Source: an uncultured Erythrobacteraceae bacterium (GTDB lineage: Bacteria; Pseudomonadota; Alphaproteobacteria; Sphingomonadales; Sphingomonadaceae). Taken from it: a stretch of 60,116 nucleotides of DNA. Shown piece after piece: positions 33,203-43,214 of the stretch; positions within the stretch are counted from its first letter, which is position 1, and each line of letters opens with the position of its first letter. The stretch spans positions 1-60,116 of the forward strand of contig CAMLQG010000009.1 of NCBI GenBank assembly GCA_946482075.1, given 5' to 3'. A program made the translations under genes and the position numbers. Under the pieces are notes generated by a model. The model had not been told where the DNA came from and did no database searches. It was given only the letters and a program-made list of their open reading frames with translations.

Positions 33203-33940
33203 TCAGCGCGCCTTCGCACCCTCCACCGGAAAAGCCTGCCGCAGCACCTCCTCATATCCTGTGCCGGTCCACATCTCGGCCACGAAAACCTCGCCTTCCC
33301 AGCGCCAGCGCAGCGTTTCGTCGCGCGCGATGCCGGGCTTCCTCGGTTCGGGCGGCGGGCGCTTGCCATCTGCCTGGCCGCCCGTCCCGCCGGATTTGCG
33401 CGGGCGGCATCTGGCGATGCGGGCGGTGAGCATCTCGGGCGCTTCGGCGGCTGGCGTGGCCGCTTCCTCGCGCGTCATCGCCCATTTGTAGCTGCCGTCC
33501 TTGTCCTGCCGCTCCCACACGCTGACGAAATAGCCCGTGGCGCCGTCCCCCTGCCAGGCGCCCTGGACGATCGCCTGCGATCCGTCGCAGCTCATCCAGA
33601 CGCCATAGGGGGAACGCTGCGGCATGATCGGCAGCACCCCGGCTTTCTTCCAATGCGCGCGCGCATTGACCGGGCCGGGCACGAAGACCACGGCATCATC
33701 CGCGACGTAGTATTTGAACGCTTCCTTCACGCCCTTTGCGCCCTTTTCGCGAATGATCCGGGCCTGGCCGAGTTCGGCGGCGATGATGCCGCTGGGATTG
33801 GCGAAGGAGAAGCGCGCGCGGCCCGCCGACGCGTCGGGCGGGCTTTCACCGCCGGGCGGAGGACCGTCGGGCTGGGCAGGCGCAGCCGAAGCGCAGAGAC
33901 CGAAGGCGAGTGCCGCCGCCAGGCTCGCCCGCCGGATCAC
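33203..33940 (-). CDS. Unknown exported protein
   Basis: 245 residues. The start is GTG at 33940, overlapping the folD stop (GTGA). The signal peptide [23 protein letters not shown] is followed by a Pro/Gly-rich linker. The segment [30 protein letters not shown] resembles the NTF2/SnoaL fold used by many exported sphingomonad proteins, but the match is weak. The segments [16 protein letters not shown] and [20 protein letters not shown] look like beta strands of the same domain. Third gene of the yggT-folD operon. The function is unknown. Confidence 0.75.
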   Translation of the reverse strand: MIRRASLAAALAFGLCASAAPAQPDGPPPGGESPPDASAGRARFSFANPSGIIAAELGQARIIREKGAKGVKEAFKYYVADDAVVFVPGPVNARAHWKKAGVLPIMPQRSPYGVWMSCDGSQAIVQGAWQGDGATGYFVSVWERQDKDGSYKWAMTREEAATPAAEAPEMLTARIARCRPRKSGGTGGQADGKRPPPEPRKPGIARDETLRWRWEGEVFVAEMWTGTGYEEVLRQAFPVEGAKAR

Positions 33941-34830
33941 AGGGCGCCGGGCTCCAGCTTCTGCCCCGCATTGCGATAGGCCGCGACAAGCGTATTGCGG
34001 AGCAGGACGGCGATGGTCATCGGTCCTACCCCGCCCGGCACCGGCGTGATCGCGGCAGCGTGGGCGCTGGCGCCGGCGAAGTCGACGTCGCCCACCAAGC
34101 GCGTCTTGCCCTCTTCCGCGCCCGGTACGCGATTGATGCCCACGTCGATCACCACGGCGCCCGGTTTGATCCAGTCTCCCCGAACCATTTCTGGACGGCC
34201 CACTGCGGCGACGACGATATCGGCGCGGCGCACCACATCGGGCAGGTCCTTCGTGCGGCTATGCGCGACGGTGACAGTGCAGCTTTCCTTGATGAGGAGC
34301 TGCGCCATCGGCTTGCCGACGATGTTGGACCGGCCGATCACCACCGCGTCGAGGCCGGAAAGGTCGCCCAGCCGGTCCTTCAGCAGCATCAGGCAGCCGA
34401 GCGGCGTGCAGGGCACGAAGCCGTCCTGGCCCACAGCCAGGCGACCCGCATTGATCACATGGAAGCCATCCACATCCTTGTCGGGCGCGATAGTCGCGAT
34501 GATCTTCTGCTCGTCCATGTGGCCGGGCAGAGGCAGCTGGACGAGGATACCGTCCACTGCCGGATCGGCATTGAGCCGTTCCACCACGGCCAGCAGATCG
34601 GCTTCCGCCGCGTCGGCCGGCAGCTTGTATTCGAAGCTTTCCATCCCGCTGGCGATCGTCTGCTTGCCCTTGGAACGGACATAGACCTGACTTGCCGGGT
34701 CCTCGCCCACCAGCACCACCGCGAGGCCGGCCTTGCGGCCCGCCTTCTGTTCGAACGCGGCGGCGAATGTGGCGACCTTTTCGCGCAGCCCTTCGGCGAA
34801 GGCCTTACCGTCGATGATCTCGGCGCTCAT
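33937..34830 (-). CDS. folD: Bifunctional methylenetetrahydrofolate dehydrogenase / cyclohydrolase
   Basis: 297 residues, normal length. It has the folate-site block [22 protein letters not shown] (contains the catalytic Lys), [18 protein letters not shown], and the NADP site [34 protein letters not shown], with [18 protein letters not shown] near the end. It interconverts methylene-, methenyl- and formyl-THF in the cytoplasm. The start overlaps the yggT stop by four bases. Confidence 0.98.
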   Translation of the reverse strand: MSAEIIDGKAFAEGLREKVATFAAAFEQKAGRKAGLAVVLVGEDPASQVYVRSKGKQTIASGMESFEYKLPADAAEADLLAVVERLNADPAVDGILVQLPLPGHMDEQKIIATIAPDKDVDGFHVINAGRLAVGQDGFVPCTPLGCLMLLKDRLGDLSGLDAVVIGRSNIVGKPMAQLLIKESCTVTVAHSRTKDLPDVVRRADIVVAAVGRPEMVRGDWIKPGAVVIDVGINRVPGAEEGKTRLVGDVDFAGASAHAAAITPVPGGVGPMTIAVLLRNTLVAAYRNAGQKLEPGAL

Positions 34831-35123
34831 ACGGCGGACGCCACGGCCAGGTTGCGCACGATGATCAGCAGGATCTGCAGCACGACGATGAGGACCAGCG
34901 GAGAGAAATCGATCGATCCGGTGGCCGGCATGATCCGCCGGATGGGCCCGAGGATCGGTTCGAGCAGCGCGTTGATCGCCCGCCAGATCGCGGCGACGAA
35001 ATCATTGTGCATGTTCACGACGTTGAAGGCGATCAGCAGGCTCAGCACGAATTGCACGATGACGAGGGTGATGATCACCGAAATCAACAGATCGAGGATT
35101 TCGGCAAGGGTGAACCAGATCAA
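34827..35123 (-). CDS. YggT family membrane protein
   Basis: 98 residues, TTG start at 35123 (AAAGG nine bases upstream). The two hydrophobic segments ([22 protein letters not shown] and [22 protein letters not shown]) and the central [24 protein letters not shown] are diagnostic of the YggT family. In other bacteria family members affect osmotic-shock tolerance or septum/photosystem assembly; the molecular role is not settled. First gene of the yggT-folD-unknown operon. Confidence 0.92.
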   Translation of the reverse strand: MIWFTLAEILDLLISVIITLVIVQFVLSLLIAFNVVNMHNDFVAAIWRAINALLEPILGPIRRIMPATGSIDFSPLVLIVVLQILLIIVRNLAVASAV

Positions 35124-35187
35124 GGGAGGAAGCCTTTCGCTTGAAGCCGGGAAACCGGCGCCGCCCTATTAGCCGAGAGAAAACCGC

Positions 35188-35266
35188 TCGTCACCCCAGC
35201 GCAGGCTGGGGTCTCTAACCGGCCCGCGCTTTATCGAGAGCGATCCCAGCCTTCGCTGGGATGACG
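35188..35266. repeat. Dispersed palindromic element, family B
   Basis: CGTCACCCCAGCGCAGGCTG paired with CCCAGCCTTCGCTGGGATGACG, in the gap between the yggT start and the stop of the upstream lipoprotein gene. A tandem (non-convergent) location. Confidence 0.8.
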
Positions 35267-35267
35267 G

Positions 35268-35762
35268 TTACTCTCCGATCCCCTCGATCTCGCTCTTCTC
35301 GATATGCCAGCGCAATTGTTCGGGCGTGGCGCCGTCCACATCGTTGACGCGGCGGAACGTTATCATGCCTTTAGCCGGCTTCTTGCTCGCATCAGCGGCA
35401 TCGCGGAGCGTCACCGCCACTTCGCAATAGAGCGATCCGGCAGCGCCTTCCTCCGTCCGTTCGCCCATGGCGAGTTGCGGTTTGCCATAGGATGCGAACT
35501 GCTTCGCCAATCCGCCCGCGGGCAGGAGATCCTTCTTCCAGACCTTCTCGGCAGACGCGTAGTCGCCGCCTCCGATCGCCTGGGCGTAGAAATTCGCGAC
35601 ATCCGCGCAGTTGCGGCTTTCCAGCGCGGCGGGATCGAGCGCCGGGCCGGCAGAAGGCATTGCGTCGGTCGCAGGCGCAGGAACCTTCCCCTGTTCGGCA
35701 GGCTGGCTGTTGCAAGCCCACAAAGCGGCGAGCGAGGCGAGGAGGAGGATCTTGCGCATCAT
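35268..35762 (-). CDS. Unknown lipoprotein
   Basis: 164 residues from the ATG at 35762; the adjacent ATG at 35759 is equally possible. The lipoprotein signal is KILLLASLAALWAC. The mature part has a Pro/Ala linker, then a small domain with two cysteines (RNCADVANFYAQAIGGGDYASAEKVW; GSLYCEVAVTLRD). It is probably anchored in the inner or outer membrane facing the periplasm. No function is recognised. It lies immediately downstream of argB. Confidence 0.8.
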   Translation of the reverse strand: MMRKILLLASLAALWACNSQPAEQGKVPAPATDAMPSAGPALDPAALESRNCADVANFYAQAIGGGDYASAEKVWKKDLLPAGGLAKQFASYGKPQLAMGERTEEGAAGSLYCEVAVTLRDAADASKKPAKGMITFRRVNDVDGATPEQLRWHIEKSEIEGIGE

Positions 35763-35775
35763 CCCCCTACAAGCC

Positions 35776-36675
35776 TCACGCCCGGATAAGCGTTCCCGCG
35801 CCGCGCGAAGTGAAGATTTCGAGCAGCATCGCATGCGGCACTCGTCCGTCGAGCACGACGGCCGCTTCGCAACCCGCTTCGACCGCCAGCACGCAGGTCT
35901 CAAGCTTGGGGATCATCCCGCCGCTGATCGTGCCGTCCTGCTGCAGCCGCTGGATATCGGCCGGTGTGAGATCGGTGAGGAGGTTCTTCTCCATGTCGAG
36001 CACGCCTGGCACGTCGGTCAGCAGGAACAGGCGCGCTGCGCCTAATGCGGCCGCCAGCGCACCCGCCATCGTATCGGCGTTGATATTGTAGGTATGCCCG
36101 TCCGCGCCCGCGCCGATCGGAGCGACCACCGGAATCATGCCGGCGGCACTGGCGGTTTCCAGGATCGTGGTATCGACCCTGGACGGTTCGCCGACGAAGC
36201 CGAGATCGACCGCCTGTTCGATATTGCTGTCCGGGTCCTTCGCGGTACGCGTCACCTTGGTGACCGTCACCAGCCCGCCATCCTTGCCCGAAATGCCCAG
36301 CGCCTTGCCCCCGGCATTGGCGATCCAGGTGACGAGTTCCTTGTTGATCGCGCCCGACAGGACCATCTCGGCGACCTGCGCGGTTTCCTTGTCGGTCACG
36401 CGCAGTCCGTCCACGAAACGGGATTCGACGCCCAGCTTCTTCAGCATCGCGCCGATCTGCGGCCCGCCGCCATGGACGACCACCGGGTTGATGCCCACCG
36501 CCTTCAACAGCACGATGTCTTCCGCGAAATCCTGCGCCGCCGCCGGATCGCCCATCGCATGGCCGCCATATTTGACGACGAAGGTGGAGCCCGCATAGCG
36601 GCGCATATAGGGCAGCGCATCGATCAGCACTTCGGCCTTGGCCAGCATCGCAGTGGTATCGAAATCCGCGCTCAT
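35776..36675 (-). CDS. argB: Acetylglutamate kinase
   Basis: 299 residues from the ATG at 36675 (GAGGAG upstream). It has the nucleotide and acetylglutamate sites [58 protein letters not shown] and LTDVPGV, and [10 protein letters not shown] near the end. It phosphorylates N-acetylglutamate in arginine biosynthesis. Divergent from guaA. Confidence 0.98.
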   Translation of the reverse strand: MSADFDTTAMLAKAEVLIDALPYMRRYAGSTFVVKYGGHAMGDPAAAQDFAEDIVLLKAVGINPVVVHGGGPQIGAMLKKLGVESRFVDGLRVTDKETAQVAEMVLSGAINKELVTWIANAGGKALGISGKDGGLVTVTKVTRTAKDPDSNIEQAVDLGFVGEPSRVDTTILETASAAGMIPVVAPIGAGADGHTYNINADTMAGALAAALGAARLFLLTDVPGVLDMEKNLLTDLTPADIQRLQQDGTISGGMIPKLETCVLAVEAGCEAAVVLDGRVPHAMLLEIFTSRGAGTLIRA

Positions 36676-36803
36676 GCGCCTCACTCCTCGGCAGGGTGGC
36701 TCCCCTTTGCGCGCCTCCGTTACAATCAGCGCGCAGGAAACGGAATAGAGAACCCGCCTGCGGATGCTGGACAGCTTGGGGCACGCGACCTAGGGCAGCG
36801 CGC

Positions 36804-38390
36804 ATGGACGCAGCCCACCTCCCCGATTCCATCCTCATTGTCGATTTCGGCAGCCAAGTGACCCAGCTCATCGCGCGGCGCGTGCGCGAGGCGGGCGTCT
36901 ATTCCGAGATCGCCCCTTTCAGCCAAGCTGAAGCGGTCTTCGAACGGATGAAGCCCAAGGGCATCATCCTGTCGGGCGGCCCGGCTTCGGTCTGCGACGA
37001 TGACAGTCCGCGCGCGCCGCAGGTGCTGTTCGATAGCGGCCTGCCGATCCTCGGCATCTGCTACGGCCAGCAGGTGATGACGCACCAGCTCGGTGGCGAA
37101 GTGCGCCCCGGCCACGAGACGGGAGAAGGCGGCGAATTCGGACGCGCCTATCTCACCGTCAGCGAGCCCTGCGTGCTGTTCGACGGGTTGTGGCAAGTGG
37201 ACGAACGCCACCAGGTGTGGATGAGCCATGGCGACAAGGTCACCCGGTTCGCACCGGGCTTCCGCATCGTCGCCACCAGCGAAGGCGCGCCTTTCGCGCT
37301 GATCGCGGACGACGAACGCCGCTATTACGGCACGCAGTTCCATCCCGAAGTGGTCCACACCCCCGATGGCGCCAGGCTGATCGCCAATTTCGTGCGTCAT
37401 GTCTGCGGCCTGGCCGGCGACTGGACGATGGCCGAATTCCGCAAGACCAAGATCGAGGAGATCCGCGCCCAGGTCGGTATCGGCCCGAATGGGGGCAAAG
37501 TCATCTGCGGTCTTTCGGGCGGCGTCGATTCCGCCGTGGCCGCCGTGCTGATCCACGAGGCGATCGGCGATCAGCTCACCTGCGTCTTCGTCGATCACGG
37601 CCTGATGCGGATGAACGAGGCGGAGCAGGTCGTGACCCTCTTCCGCGATCACTACAACATTCCGCTGGTCCATGTGGACGCGGAAGCCATGTTCCTCGGC
37701 GGGCTGGCCGGCGTCACCGATCCGGAAGCCAAGCGCAAGTTCATCGGCAAGGCCTTCATCGACCTGTTCGAGGAAGAGGCGAAGAAGATCGGCGGCGCGG
37801 ATTTCCTGGCCCAGGGCACGCTCTACCCGGATGTGATCGAAAGCGTGAGCTTCACCGGCGGGCCTTCGGTAACCATCAAGAGCCACCACAATGTCGGCGG
37901 TCTGCCCGAACGCATGAACATGAAGCTGGTGGAACCGCTACGCGAATTGTTCAAGGACGAAGTCCGCGTGCTCGGCCGCGAGCTCGGCTTGCCGGAGATT
38001 TTCGTCGGCCGCCATCCCTTCCCCGGCCCCGGCCTCGCGATCCGCATTCCGGGCGAAGTGACCAAGGAACGCGCCGACATCCTGCGCAAGGCGGACCTGA
38101 TCTATCTCGAGGAGATCCGCAATGCCGGCCTCTACGACGCGATCTGGCAGGCCTTCGCCGTGCTGCTCCCGGTCAAGACCGTGGGTGTCATGGGTGATGG
38201 CCGCACTTACGACAGCGTCTGCGCGCTACGCGCCGTGACCTCGACCGACGGCATGACGGCCGACATCTATCCCTTCGACGCCGCCTTCCTCTCCCGCGTC
38301 GCGACGCGGATCATCAACGAGGTGAAAGGCATCAACCGCGTGGTCTACGACTACACGTCGAAGCCGCCCGGCACGATCGAGTGGGAATAG
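36804..38390 (+). CDS. guaA: GMP synthase (glutamine-hydrolysing)
   Basis: 528 residues from the ATG at 36804. The glutamine amidotransferase domain has [20 protein letters not shown], the nucleophile motif GICYGQQ and the later FHPEV. The ATP-pyrophosphatase domain has the P-loop [16 protein letters not shown], and the dimerisation domain ends in the invariant KPPGTIEWE. It converts XMP to GMP using glutamine and ATP. Complete and standard. Confidence 0.98.
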   Translation: MDAAHLPDSILIVDFGSQVTQLIARRVREAGVYSEIAPFSQAEAVFERMKPKGIILSGGPASVCDDDSPRAPQVLFDSGLPILGICYGQQVMTHQLGGEVRPGHETGEGGEFGRAYLTVSEPCVLFDGLWQVDERHQVWMSHGDKVTRFAPGFRIVATSEGAPFALIADDERRYYGTQFHPEVVHTPDGARLIANFVRHVCGLAGDWTMAEFRKTKIEEIRAQVGIGPNGGKVICGLSGGVDSAVAAVLIHEAIGDQLTCVFVDHGLMRMNEAEQVVTLFRDHYNIPLVHVDAEAMFLGGLAGVTDPEAKRKFIGKAFIDLFEEEAKKIGGADFLAQGTLYPDVIESVSFTGGPSVTIKSHHNVGGLPERMNMKLVEPLRELFKDEVRVLGRELGLPEIFVGRHPFPGPGLAIRIPGEVTKERADILRKADLIYLEEIRNAGLYDAIWQAFAVLLPVKTVGVMGDGRTYDSVCALRAVTSTDGMTADIYPFDAAFLSRVATRIINEVKGINRVVYDYTSKPPGTIEWE

Positions 38391-38397
38391 AGGCAAC

Positions 38398-39081
38398 TTG
38401 ACTGCGCTCGCCAAATGCGTCCGCGAGGGGCTGAGCGCCATTGCCGAACCTGCCCGCGCACGCGCGATGCAGACTTACATGAAATCCGCCATGCCCTATC
38501 TCGGCGTGCCGACGCCCGCACGCCGCGCGCTGTGCAAGGAGCTGTTCGCGGGGCTGGATTTTGCCGCAAGCGCGGATTGGCAGGCGGAAGTCCTGGCGAT
38601 CTGGCGTGGGGCCGAGTTCCGCGAGGAACGATATTGCGCGCTCACCCTCTGCGACATCCGTGCGGCGCGACCCTTCCAGCGGGTCGATGCGCTGCCGATG
38701 TATGAGGAGATGATCGTCTCCGGCGCATGGTGGGACTATATCGACAGCATCGCCCCGCAAGCCTTCCTCGCCATCCTGCGCGCGCAGCCCGAAGCGATGA
38801 AGGCAGCTATGCTCGAATGGGCAGTGTGCGACGACATCTGGAAGCGGCGCAGCGCGATCCTGTGCCAGCTCAACGCCAAGGGCGAAACCGACCTGCCCTT
38901 CCTCTACGCCTGCATCGCGCCGTCGCTGGGTTCGAAGGAGTTCTTCCTGCGCAAGGCCATCGGCTGGGCACTGCGCCAATACGCGCGGACCGATCCGCTG
39001 GAAGTTGGGCGTTATGTCACGAAACATGGAAACGAGCTGAGCCCGCTCAGCAAGCGGGAAGCGCTCAAACACATCGCCTGA
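38398..39081 (+). CDS. DNA alkylation repair protein (AlkD-like HEAT-repeat glycosylase)
   Basis: 227 residues with a TTG start at 38398, five bases after GAGG. It is composed of HEAT-like helical pairs. The conserved blocks are QTYMKSAMPYLGVPTPARRALCKE, WRGAEFREERYCAL, WWDYIDSIAPQ (Trp and Asp of the substrate groove) and ILCQLNAKGETDLPFLY...SLGSKEFFLRKAIGWALRQYA. AlkD family enzymes excise 3-methyl- and 7-methylpurines. It starts seven bases after the guaA stop, so co-transcription is likely. Confidence 0.9.
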   Translation: MTALAKCVREGLSAIAEPARARAMQTYMKSAMPYLGVPTPARRALCKELFAGLDFAASADWQAEVLAIWRGAEFREERYCALTLCDIRAARPFQRVDALPMYEEMIVSGAWWDYIDSIAPQAFLAILRAQPEAMKAAMLEWAVCDDIWKRRSAILCQLNAKGETDLPFLYACIAPSLGSKEFFLRKAIGWALRQYARTDPLEVGRYVTKHGNELSPLSKREALKHIA

Positions 39082-39084
39082 GGC

Positions 39085-40230
39085 TCAGCACACCTGGGTC
39101 GTGCCCTTGTCCGTGATCAGCCGGATATTCGCGATCTCCGCCTGCCCTTCGCCATGGCGGAACGCGCTCAGCGCGATGATCCACACGCCGGTGATCCTGG
39201 CGGGCGGATCGCCGATCCAGCGGAGATAGTCGGCATAGACATCGCGCTCCTCCTCGAACCACTTGCCCAGCCCTTCGGCGCCCGACCGGATCGCGACATG
39301 GGTTTCGAAATCGGTCCATTTGGGGATCGGGCATTGATAGGCCGTCTCGGGCGGCAATTCCGCGCTCCAGTAATAAGCGAGATCCCTGCCGTTCTCGAAA
39401 TAGACAGCGACCGCGATGTAATCATGCGTATGGAGGAAATCCTCCCGTTCCTTCGCGGGCAGCCTATCCATCTTCCACGACCAGGCGATGCGCGTGCCCG
39501 GCTCGAACGGCAGTTCGACGGCCGCGTTGTAGGAGATCACCTCGTCCTTGGTATAGCAGCCGATCGGCGTACCCGCCGGGAAGCCTTCCTGCACGGCGAA
39601 CGCTTCGGCCGTGCCGACATTCCACGGATAGGACCATCCTTCCGGCGGCAACACGATGGCGGTCTGTGATCGGTCGAGCTCGCAGGCGACGAAGCCGCCG
39701 ATGTCACCCTGCGCGGCAAGCGCCTTCAGCCCGTCCAGCGTATCGGCATTCCAGCGGATCACCAATGCGGAAACCCCGCCTTCGGTCACCGCGTAGACGT
39801 CGTGGGAAGCGAGATCGCCCGCCGGGCTGATCCATTCTCCAGGAAAGGAGCCGCCGAGGAAAAGCGGCCCGGTGCGGTCGGCCGTGAAGCTGTGGGAACA
39901 GCGCGTGCCGCGGAACACGTCGCCATCCGGGCCGAGCCGGTACCATAGCCAGAGATGCGGGTGGAGCCAGATATCGGCCTCGCGCGACATCCAGATGCAC
40001 CCGGTGACGAAGATCGTGAAACGATCGCCGGGCGCGCAGGCCATGCCGGTGTCGAGCCAGGGCGGCTGCGTGCCTTCGAGATCGAAGAAGCGATGCTCCG
40101 AGATCAGAGCGGGATCGATCTTGCCCAGAAGATCCGTGAAGCCCGCGCGGAACTCCTCGCGCGGCACATCGCCGGCTGCACGGCTCAGCGCATAGAGGCG
40201 CAGACCTTCCGCGCTGGTGACCTTGTGCAT
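39085..40230 (-). CDS. DUF3047-like protein of unknown function
   Basis: 381 residues from the ATG at 40230 (GGGAGAGG upstream). The C-terminal 160 residues follow the DUF3047 pattern: IAWSWKMDRLP, HDYIAVAVYFENG, LAYYWSAELPPET, HVAIRSGAEGLGKWFEEERDVYADYLRWIGDPPARITGVWIIALSAF and GQAEIANIRL. The N-terminal 200 residues have no recognised domain but contain a WLHPHLWLWYRLGPDG segment. Unlike many DUF3047 proteins, no signal peptide is seen. The function is unknown. Convergent with alkD-like, with stops a few bases apart. Confidence 0.65.
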   Translation of the reverse strand: MHKVTSAEGLRLYALSRAAGDVPREEFRAGFTDLLGKIDPALISEHRFFDLEGTQPPWLDTGMACAPGDRFTIFVTGCIWMSREADIWLHPHLWLWYRLGPDGDVFRGTRCSHSFTADRTGPLFLGGSFPGEWISPAGDLASHDVYAVTEGGVSALVIRWNADTLDGLKALAAQGDIGGFVACELDRSQTAIVLPPEGWSYPWNVGTAEAFAVQEGFPAGTPIGCYTKDEVISYNAAVELPFEPGTRIAWSWKMDRLPAKEREDFLHTHDYIAVAVYFENGRDLAYYWSAELPPETAYQCPIPKWTDFETHVAIRSGAEGLGKWFEEERDVYADYLRWIGDPPARITGVWIIALSAFRHGEGQAEIANIRLITDKGTTQVC

Positions 40231-40280
40231 GCTTGCCTCTCCCTTTGCTCTGCGGGAGGGATAACGCGGGCGGTGCGTCG

Positions 40281-40835
40281 CTACCAATGGTTTCCGGCAG
40301 CGACGGCCTCGATTTCGGCACTGGTGCTGTTGCGGCCCAGCACGGCGTTGCGATGGGGGAAGCGGCCGAAGCGCGCAATCATGCGATGATGCGCGACCGC
40401 GAAGGGATAGCCGCCCCGCTTGCCCAGCGCCGCGAAATAATGGAGCGAACGGATCTGGTCCGCGATCGCCTCACTATGCATCAGCGGCATGGCTAAGAAC
40501 TGGCGACCGGCGACGGGCAGATGCCGGTCCCAGCCCCTGCGCATCGCGCCCTTGGCGATGGCGCGAGCAAGCCGGTCATAGCGGAAAGCGCGCGGATCGC
40601 TGCGGAAGATGTTGCGCGGCACCTGGTCGAACAGGAGGATCGCCGCCTGCGCGGTCTTCACATCGCCCAGGAAGCTGCCCGCCGGGCGATTGCCCAGCAT
40701 CCGCAGGACGCGGGCGAAACGACGGCGCAGCAGATCGTCAACCGCGTCGATCCTTGCGAAGCGCTGCTGCGGCTTCAGCCGTGTGAACCAGATATGCAGG
40801 ATGTCCGCCGCCCAGGCGCGCTGAGCGGCGGGCAC
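40281..40835 (-). CDS. DUF924 family protein
   Basis: 184 residues with a GTG start at 40835. It has the family motifs FDQVPRNIFRSDPRAFRYDRLARAIAKGA, YFAALGKRGGYPFAVAHHRMIARFGRFPHRNAVLGR and the closing EIEAVAAGNHW. The fold is TPR-like helical; the function is unknown although the family is widespread in proteobacteria and eukaryotes. It follows the small exported protein gene closely. Confidence 0.92.
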   Translation of the reverse strand: MPAAQRAWAADILHIWFTRLKPQQRFARIDAVDDLLRRRFARVLRMLGNRPAGSFLGDVKTAQAAILLFDQVPRNIFRSDPRAFRYDRLARAIAKGAMRRGWDRHLPVAGRQFLAMPLMHSEAIADQIRSLHYFAALGKRGGYPFAVAHHRMIARFGRFPHRNAVLGRNSTSAEIEAVAAGNHW

Positions 40836-40841
40836 CGATAC

Positions 40842-41240
40842 TTAGCCTTCGGCCTTCCTGTACGGCACGAAGTCACCCAGGAACACCGCTCCGGTGAAGA
40901 AGCTGTTGGGCCCCTGCGAGCGGGTCTGGACCATATCGGTCTTGCAGAGCTGGTGCGACAGGCGGTCGATCACGAGAATGTCGTTCCGGTCGAGCCGCTT
41001 GGGATCGGCCGGGCGGTTCACATAGATCGTGCCGCCCTGCTTGTAGACGATCGCGGTCTTGTCGATCACCTGCAGATTGCCCGAATTGGGCAGGCTGATG
41101 CAGGATGTCGGCTTGCCGGCCACGCGGCCATCAAGCATCTTGGCGAGTTGTGCTTCACCCTTCGCTTGGCTGGAAGCGGCCATAGCCGGAGCAGCCAGAA
41201 CGGCAATCGTCGCAGCCAGAGCAGTCAATGTCTTACGCAT
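40842..41240 (-). CDS. Unknown small periplasmic protein
   Basis: 132 residues. The ATG at 41240 has AGGAG seven bases upstream. The signal peptide RKTLTALAATIAVLAAPAMA should be cleaved after AMA. The mature part has two cysteines (TSCISLP and HQLCKTD) likely to form a disulfide, and a beta-rich middle (NLQVIDKTAIVYKQGGTIYVNRP). Sphingomonads carry many such proteins; the function is unknown. Confidence 0.82.
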   Translation of the reverse strand: MRKTLTALAATIAVLAAPAMAASSQAKGEAQLAKMLDGRVAGKPTSCISLPNSGNLQVIDKTAIVYKQGGTIYVNRPADPKRLDRNDILVIDRLSHQLCKTDMVQTRSQGPNSFFTGAVFLGDFVPYRKAEG

Positions 41241-41316
41241 GATGCACTCCTACTTTTATGTCGCCTAGACTACGCAGACACGCCTGAACCGTAACTGACC
41301 GACGAAAATACACGGA

Positions 41317-42744
41317 TCAGGCCGTTCCCCCCACCGTAAGTCCTTCAATCAGAAGGGTCGGCTGGCCGACGCCGGCGGGCACGCTCTGCCCGCCCTTGCC
41401 GCACACGCCCACGCCTTCGTCCAAGGCCATGTCGTTGCCGATGCCGGTGACGCGAGTCAGCACGCTCGGCCCGTCGCCGATCAGCGTCGCCCCCTTGATC
41501 GGTGCGCCGATCCTGCCGTTCTCGACCTTGTAGGCCTCGGTACAGGAAAAGACGAACTTGCCCGACACGATGTCCACCTGGCCGCCGCCGAAGCTCTTGG
41601 CGAAAATGCCGTTCTTCACCCGGGACAACAGCTCGGCCGGATCGTCATTCCCGCCTTTCATGAAGGTGTTGGTCATGCGCGGCATCGGCGCATGAGCATA
41701 GCTTTCGCGCCGGCCATTGCCGGTGGCCTCCACGCCCATCAGCCGCGCATTCAGCCGATCCTGCATATAACCCTTGAGGATGCCGTCCTCGATCAGAACC
41801 GTTTCGCGCGTCGGCGTGCCTTCATCGTCGATCGACAGCGATCCGCGCCGATTGGCGATGGAACCGTCATCCACGACCGTCACGCCCGGCGCGCCCACGC
41901 GTTCGCCGATGCGGCCGGAGAAGGCGCTGGTGCCCTTGCGGTTGAAATCGCCTTCCAGCCCGTGGCCGACCGCTTCGTGCAGCAGCACGCCGGGCCAGCC
42001 GGAGCCGAGCAGAACGGTCATCTCGCCCGCCGGTGCGGCCACGCTTTCGAGATTGATCAGCGCCTGGCCCAGCGCGGTGTCGATCGCGCGGTTCCAGGTA
42101 TCGGGTTTGAACAGGTCGTCATAGAGATAGCGCCCGCCGATGCCGAAGCTGCCGGTCTCCCGCCGCCCGTTGCTTTCCGCCACGATGCCGACATTCAACC
42201 GCACCAGCGGGCGGATGTCGCGCGCGACGAAGCCGTCCGCCCGCACGATCTCGACCACGCCCCAGCTGCCCGAAAGCGAGGCGCTGACCTGCGAGACGCG
42301 GGGATCGCGGGCGCGGGCAGCAGCATCGATCTTTTCGAGCAGCGCGACCTTGTCGGCGAACGGCACCAGATCGAGCGGGCTCGCATCGGTGTAGAGATGA
42401 CGGTTGTTCTGTCGCGGCGGCGGTGCCGGCGCGTCCTTGGCGGGATCGAGCAGCTTCAGCGTCTCGCCCGCGCGGCGTATGGCGGCGGCGCTGATATCGT
42501 TGGCATGGGCAAAGCCGGTCATCTCGCCCGAAACGCCGCGCAGGCCAAAGCCCGCATCGCGCGAATAGTCGCAGGTCTTGAGCCGTCCATCGTCGAAGCC
42601 GAAGGCCTCGCTTGTCACGAACTGGAGATAGAGTTCGCCATCGTCGCACTGGCCGAGCGTCTCGGCAGCGATCGCCCGGGCTTCATCGGGGGAAAGCTTG
42701 CCGTCGGCATAGAGGAGCGAGCGAGGATCGGGAGTCTGGGTCAT
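41317..42744 (-). CDS. tldD: Metalloprotease TldD
   Basis: 475 residues, normal length. The zinc-binding HExxxH lies in LLHEAVGHGLEGDFNRKG, with GYMQDRLNARLMGVEATGNGRRESYAHAPMPRMTNTFMKGG and SGKFVFSCTEAYKVENG in the C-terminal half. TldD forms a heterodimer with TldE that degrades unfolded peptides and matures some modified peptides. No tldE is visible in the window. Confidence 0.97.
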   Translation of the reverse strand: MTQTPDPRSLLYADGKLSPDEARAIAAETLGQCDDGELYLQFVTSEAFGFDDGRLKTCDYSRDAGFGLRGVSGEMTGFAHANDISAAAIRRAGETLKLLDPAKDAPAPPPRQNNRHLYTDASPLDLVPFADKVALLEKIDAAARARDPRVSQVSASLSGSWGVVEIVRADGFVARDIRPLVRLNVGIVAESNGRRETGSFGIGGRYLYDDLFKPDTWNRAIDTALGQALINLESVAAPAGEMTVLLGSGWPGVLLHEAVGHGLEGDFNRKGTSAFSGRIGERVGAPGVTVVDDGSIANRRGSLSIDDEGTPTRETVLIEDGILKGYMQDRLNARLMGVEATGNGRRESYAHAPMPRMTNTFMKGGNDDPAELLSRVKNGIFAKSFGGGQVDIVSGKFVFSCTEAYKVENGRIGAPIKGATLIGDGPSVLTRVTGIGNDMALDEGVGVCGKGGQSVPAGVGQPTLLIEGLTVGGTA

Positions 42745-42783
42745 GCGCCCGATATAGGGGCAACTTGACCCAACTCAAACAAC

Positions 42784-42861
42784 CTCGTCATCCCAGCGCA
42801 GGCTGGGATCTCGGCTAAGGACCCTGACGATAGAGACCCCAGCCTGCGCTGGGGTGACGAG
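42784..42861. repeat. Dispersed palindromic element, family B
   Basis: CTCGTCATCCCAGCGCAGGC paired with GCCTGCGCTGGGGTGACGAG. It occupies most of the gap between the tldD start and the stop of the CHCC zinc-finger gene. Confidence 0.85.
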
Positions 42862-42862
42862 T

Positions 42863-43117
42863 TCAGGCCGGCGAAGCACCCGAGGCGATGTCGGGGCCGC
42901 CCGCCTGGCCCGCGCCATCGGCCGGGCCGCCTTTCAGCACGAAGCGCCGGTCGCAATAGCCGCAATCGACATAGCCATGCTCGTCGATCTCCAGCCAGAC
43001 GCGCGGATGGCCCAGCGCCGCGGCGGCGAAGCGGTCACCGCCGCGAATATGGCCGGAACCGTCGCAGCTCACACGGTGGTGATCGACGAAAGTGGTTTCT
43101 GGTGGCGGAATCGACAT
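42863..43117 (-). CDS. CHCC-type zinc-finger protein
   Basis: 84 residues from the ATG at 43117; in-frame ATGs at 43147 and 43165 would lengthen it and none has a strong ribosome-binding site. The metal ligands are VSCDG, GHPRVWLEI and DCGYCDRRFVL, the Cys-His-Cys-Cys arrangement also found in the NDUFS6 subunit of complex I. The function in bacteria is unsettled. It is divergent from the ABC ATPase, whose upstream region it overlaps if a longer start is used. Confidence 0.85.
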   Translation of the reverse strand: MSIPPPETTFVDHHRVSCDGSGHIRGGDRFAAAALGHPRVWLEIDEHGYVDCGYCDRRFVLKGGPADGAGQAGGPDIASGASPA

Positions 43118-43214
43118 GTACGGGCCGTTACCATCGGGCAGGCGCATAATCCAGCCGGACTTCATCGTGACACAAGCTCTTTACGCAGGCTGCGCCGTGG
43201 CCCAAGGAACCTCC

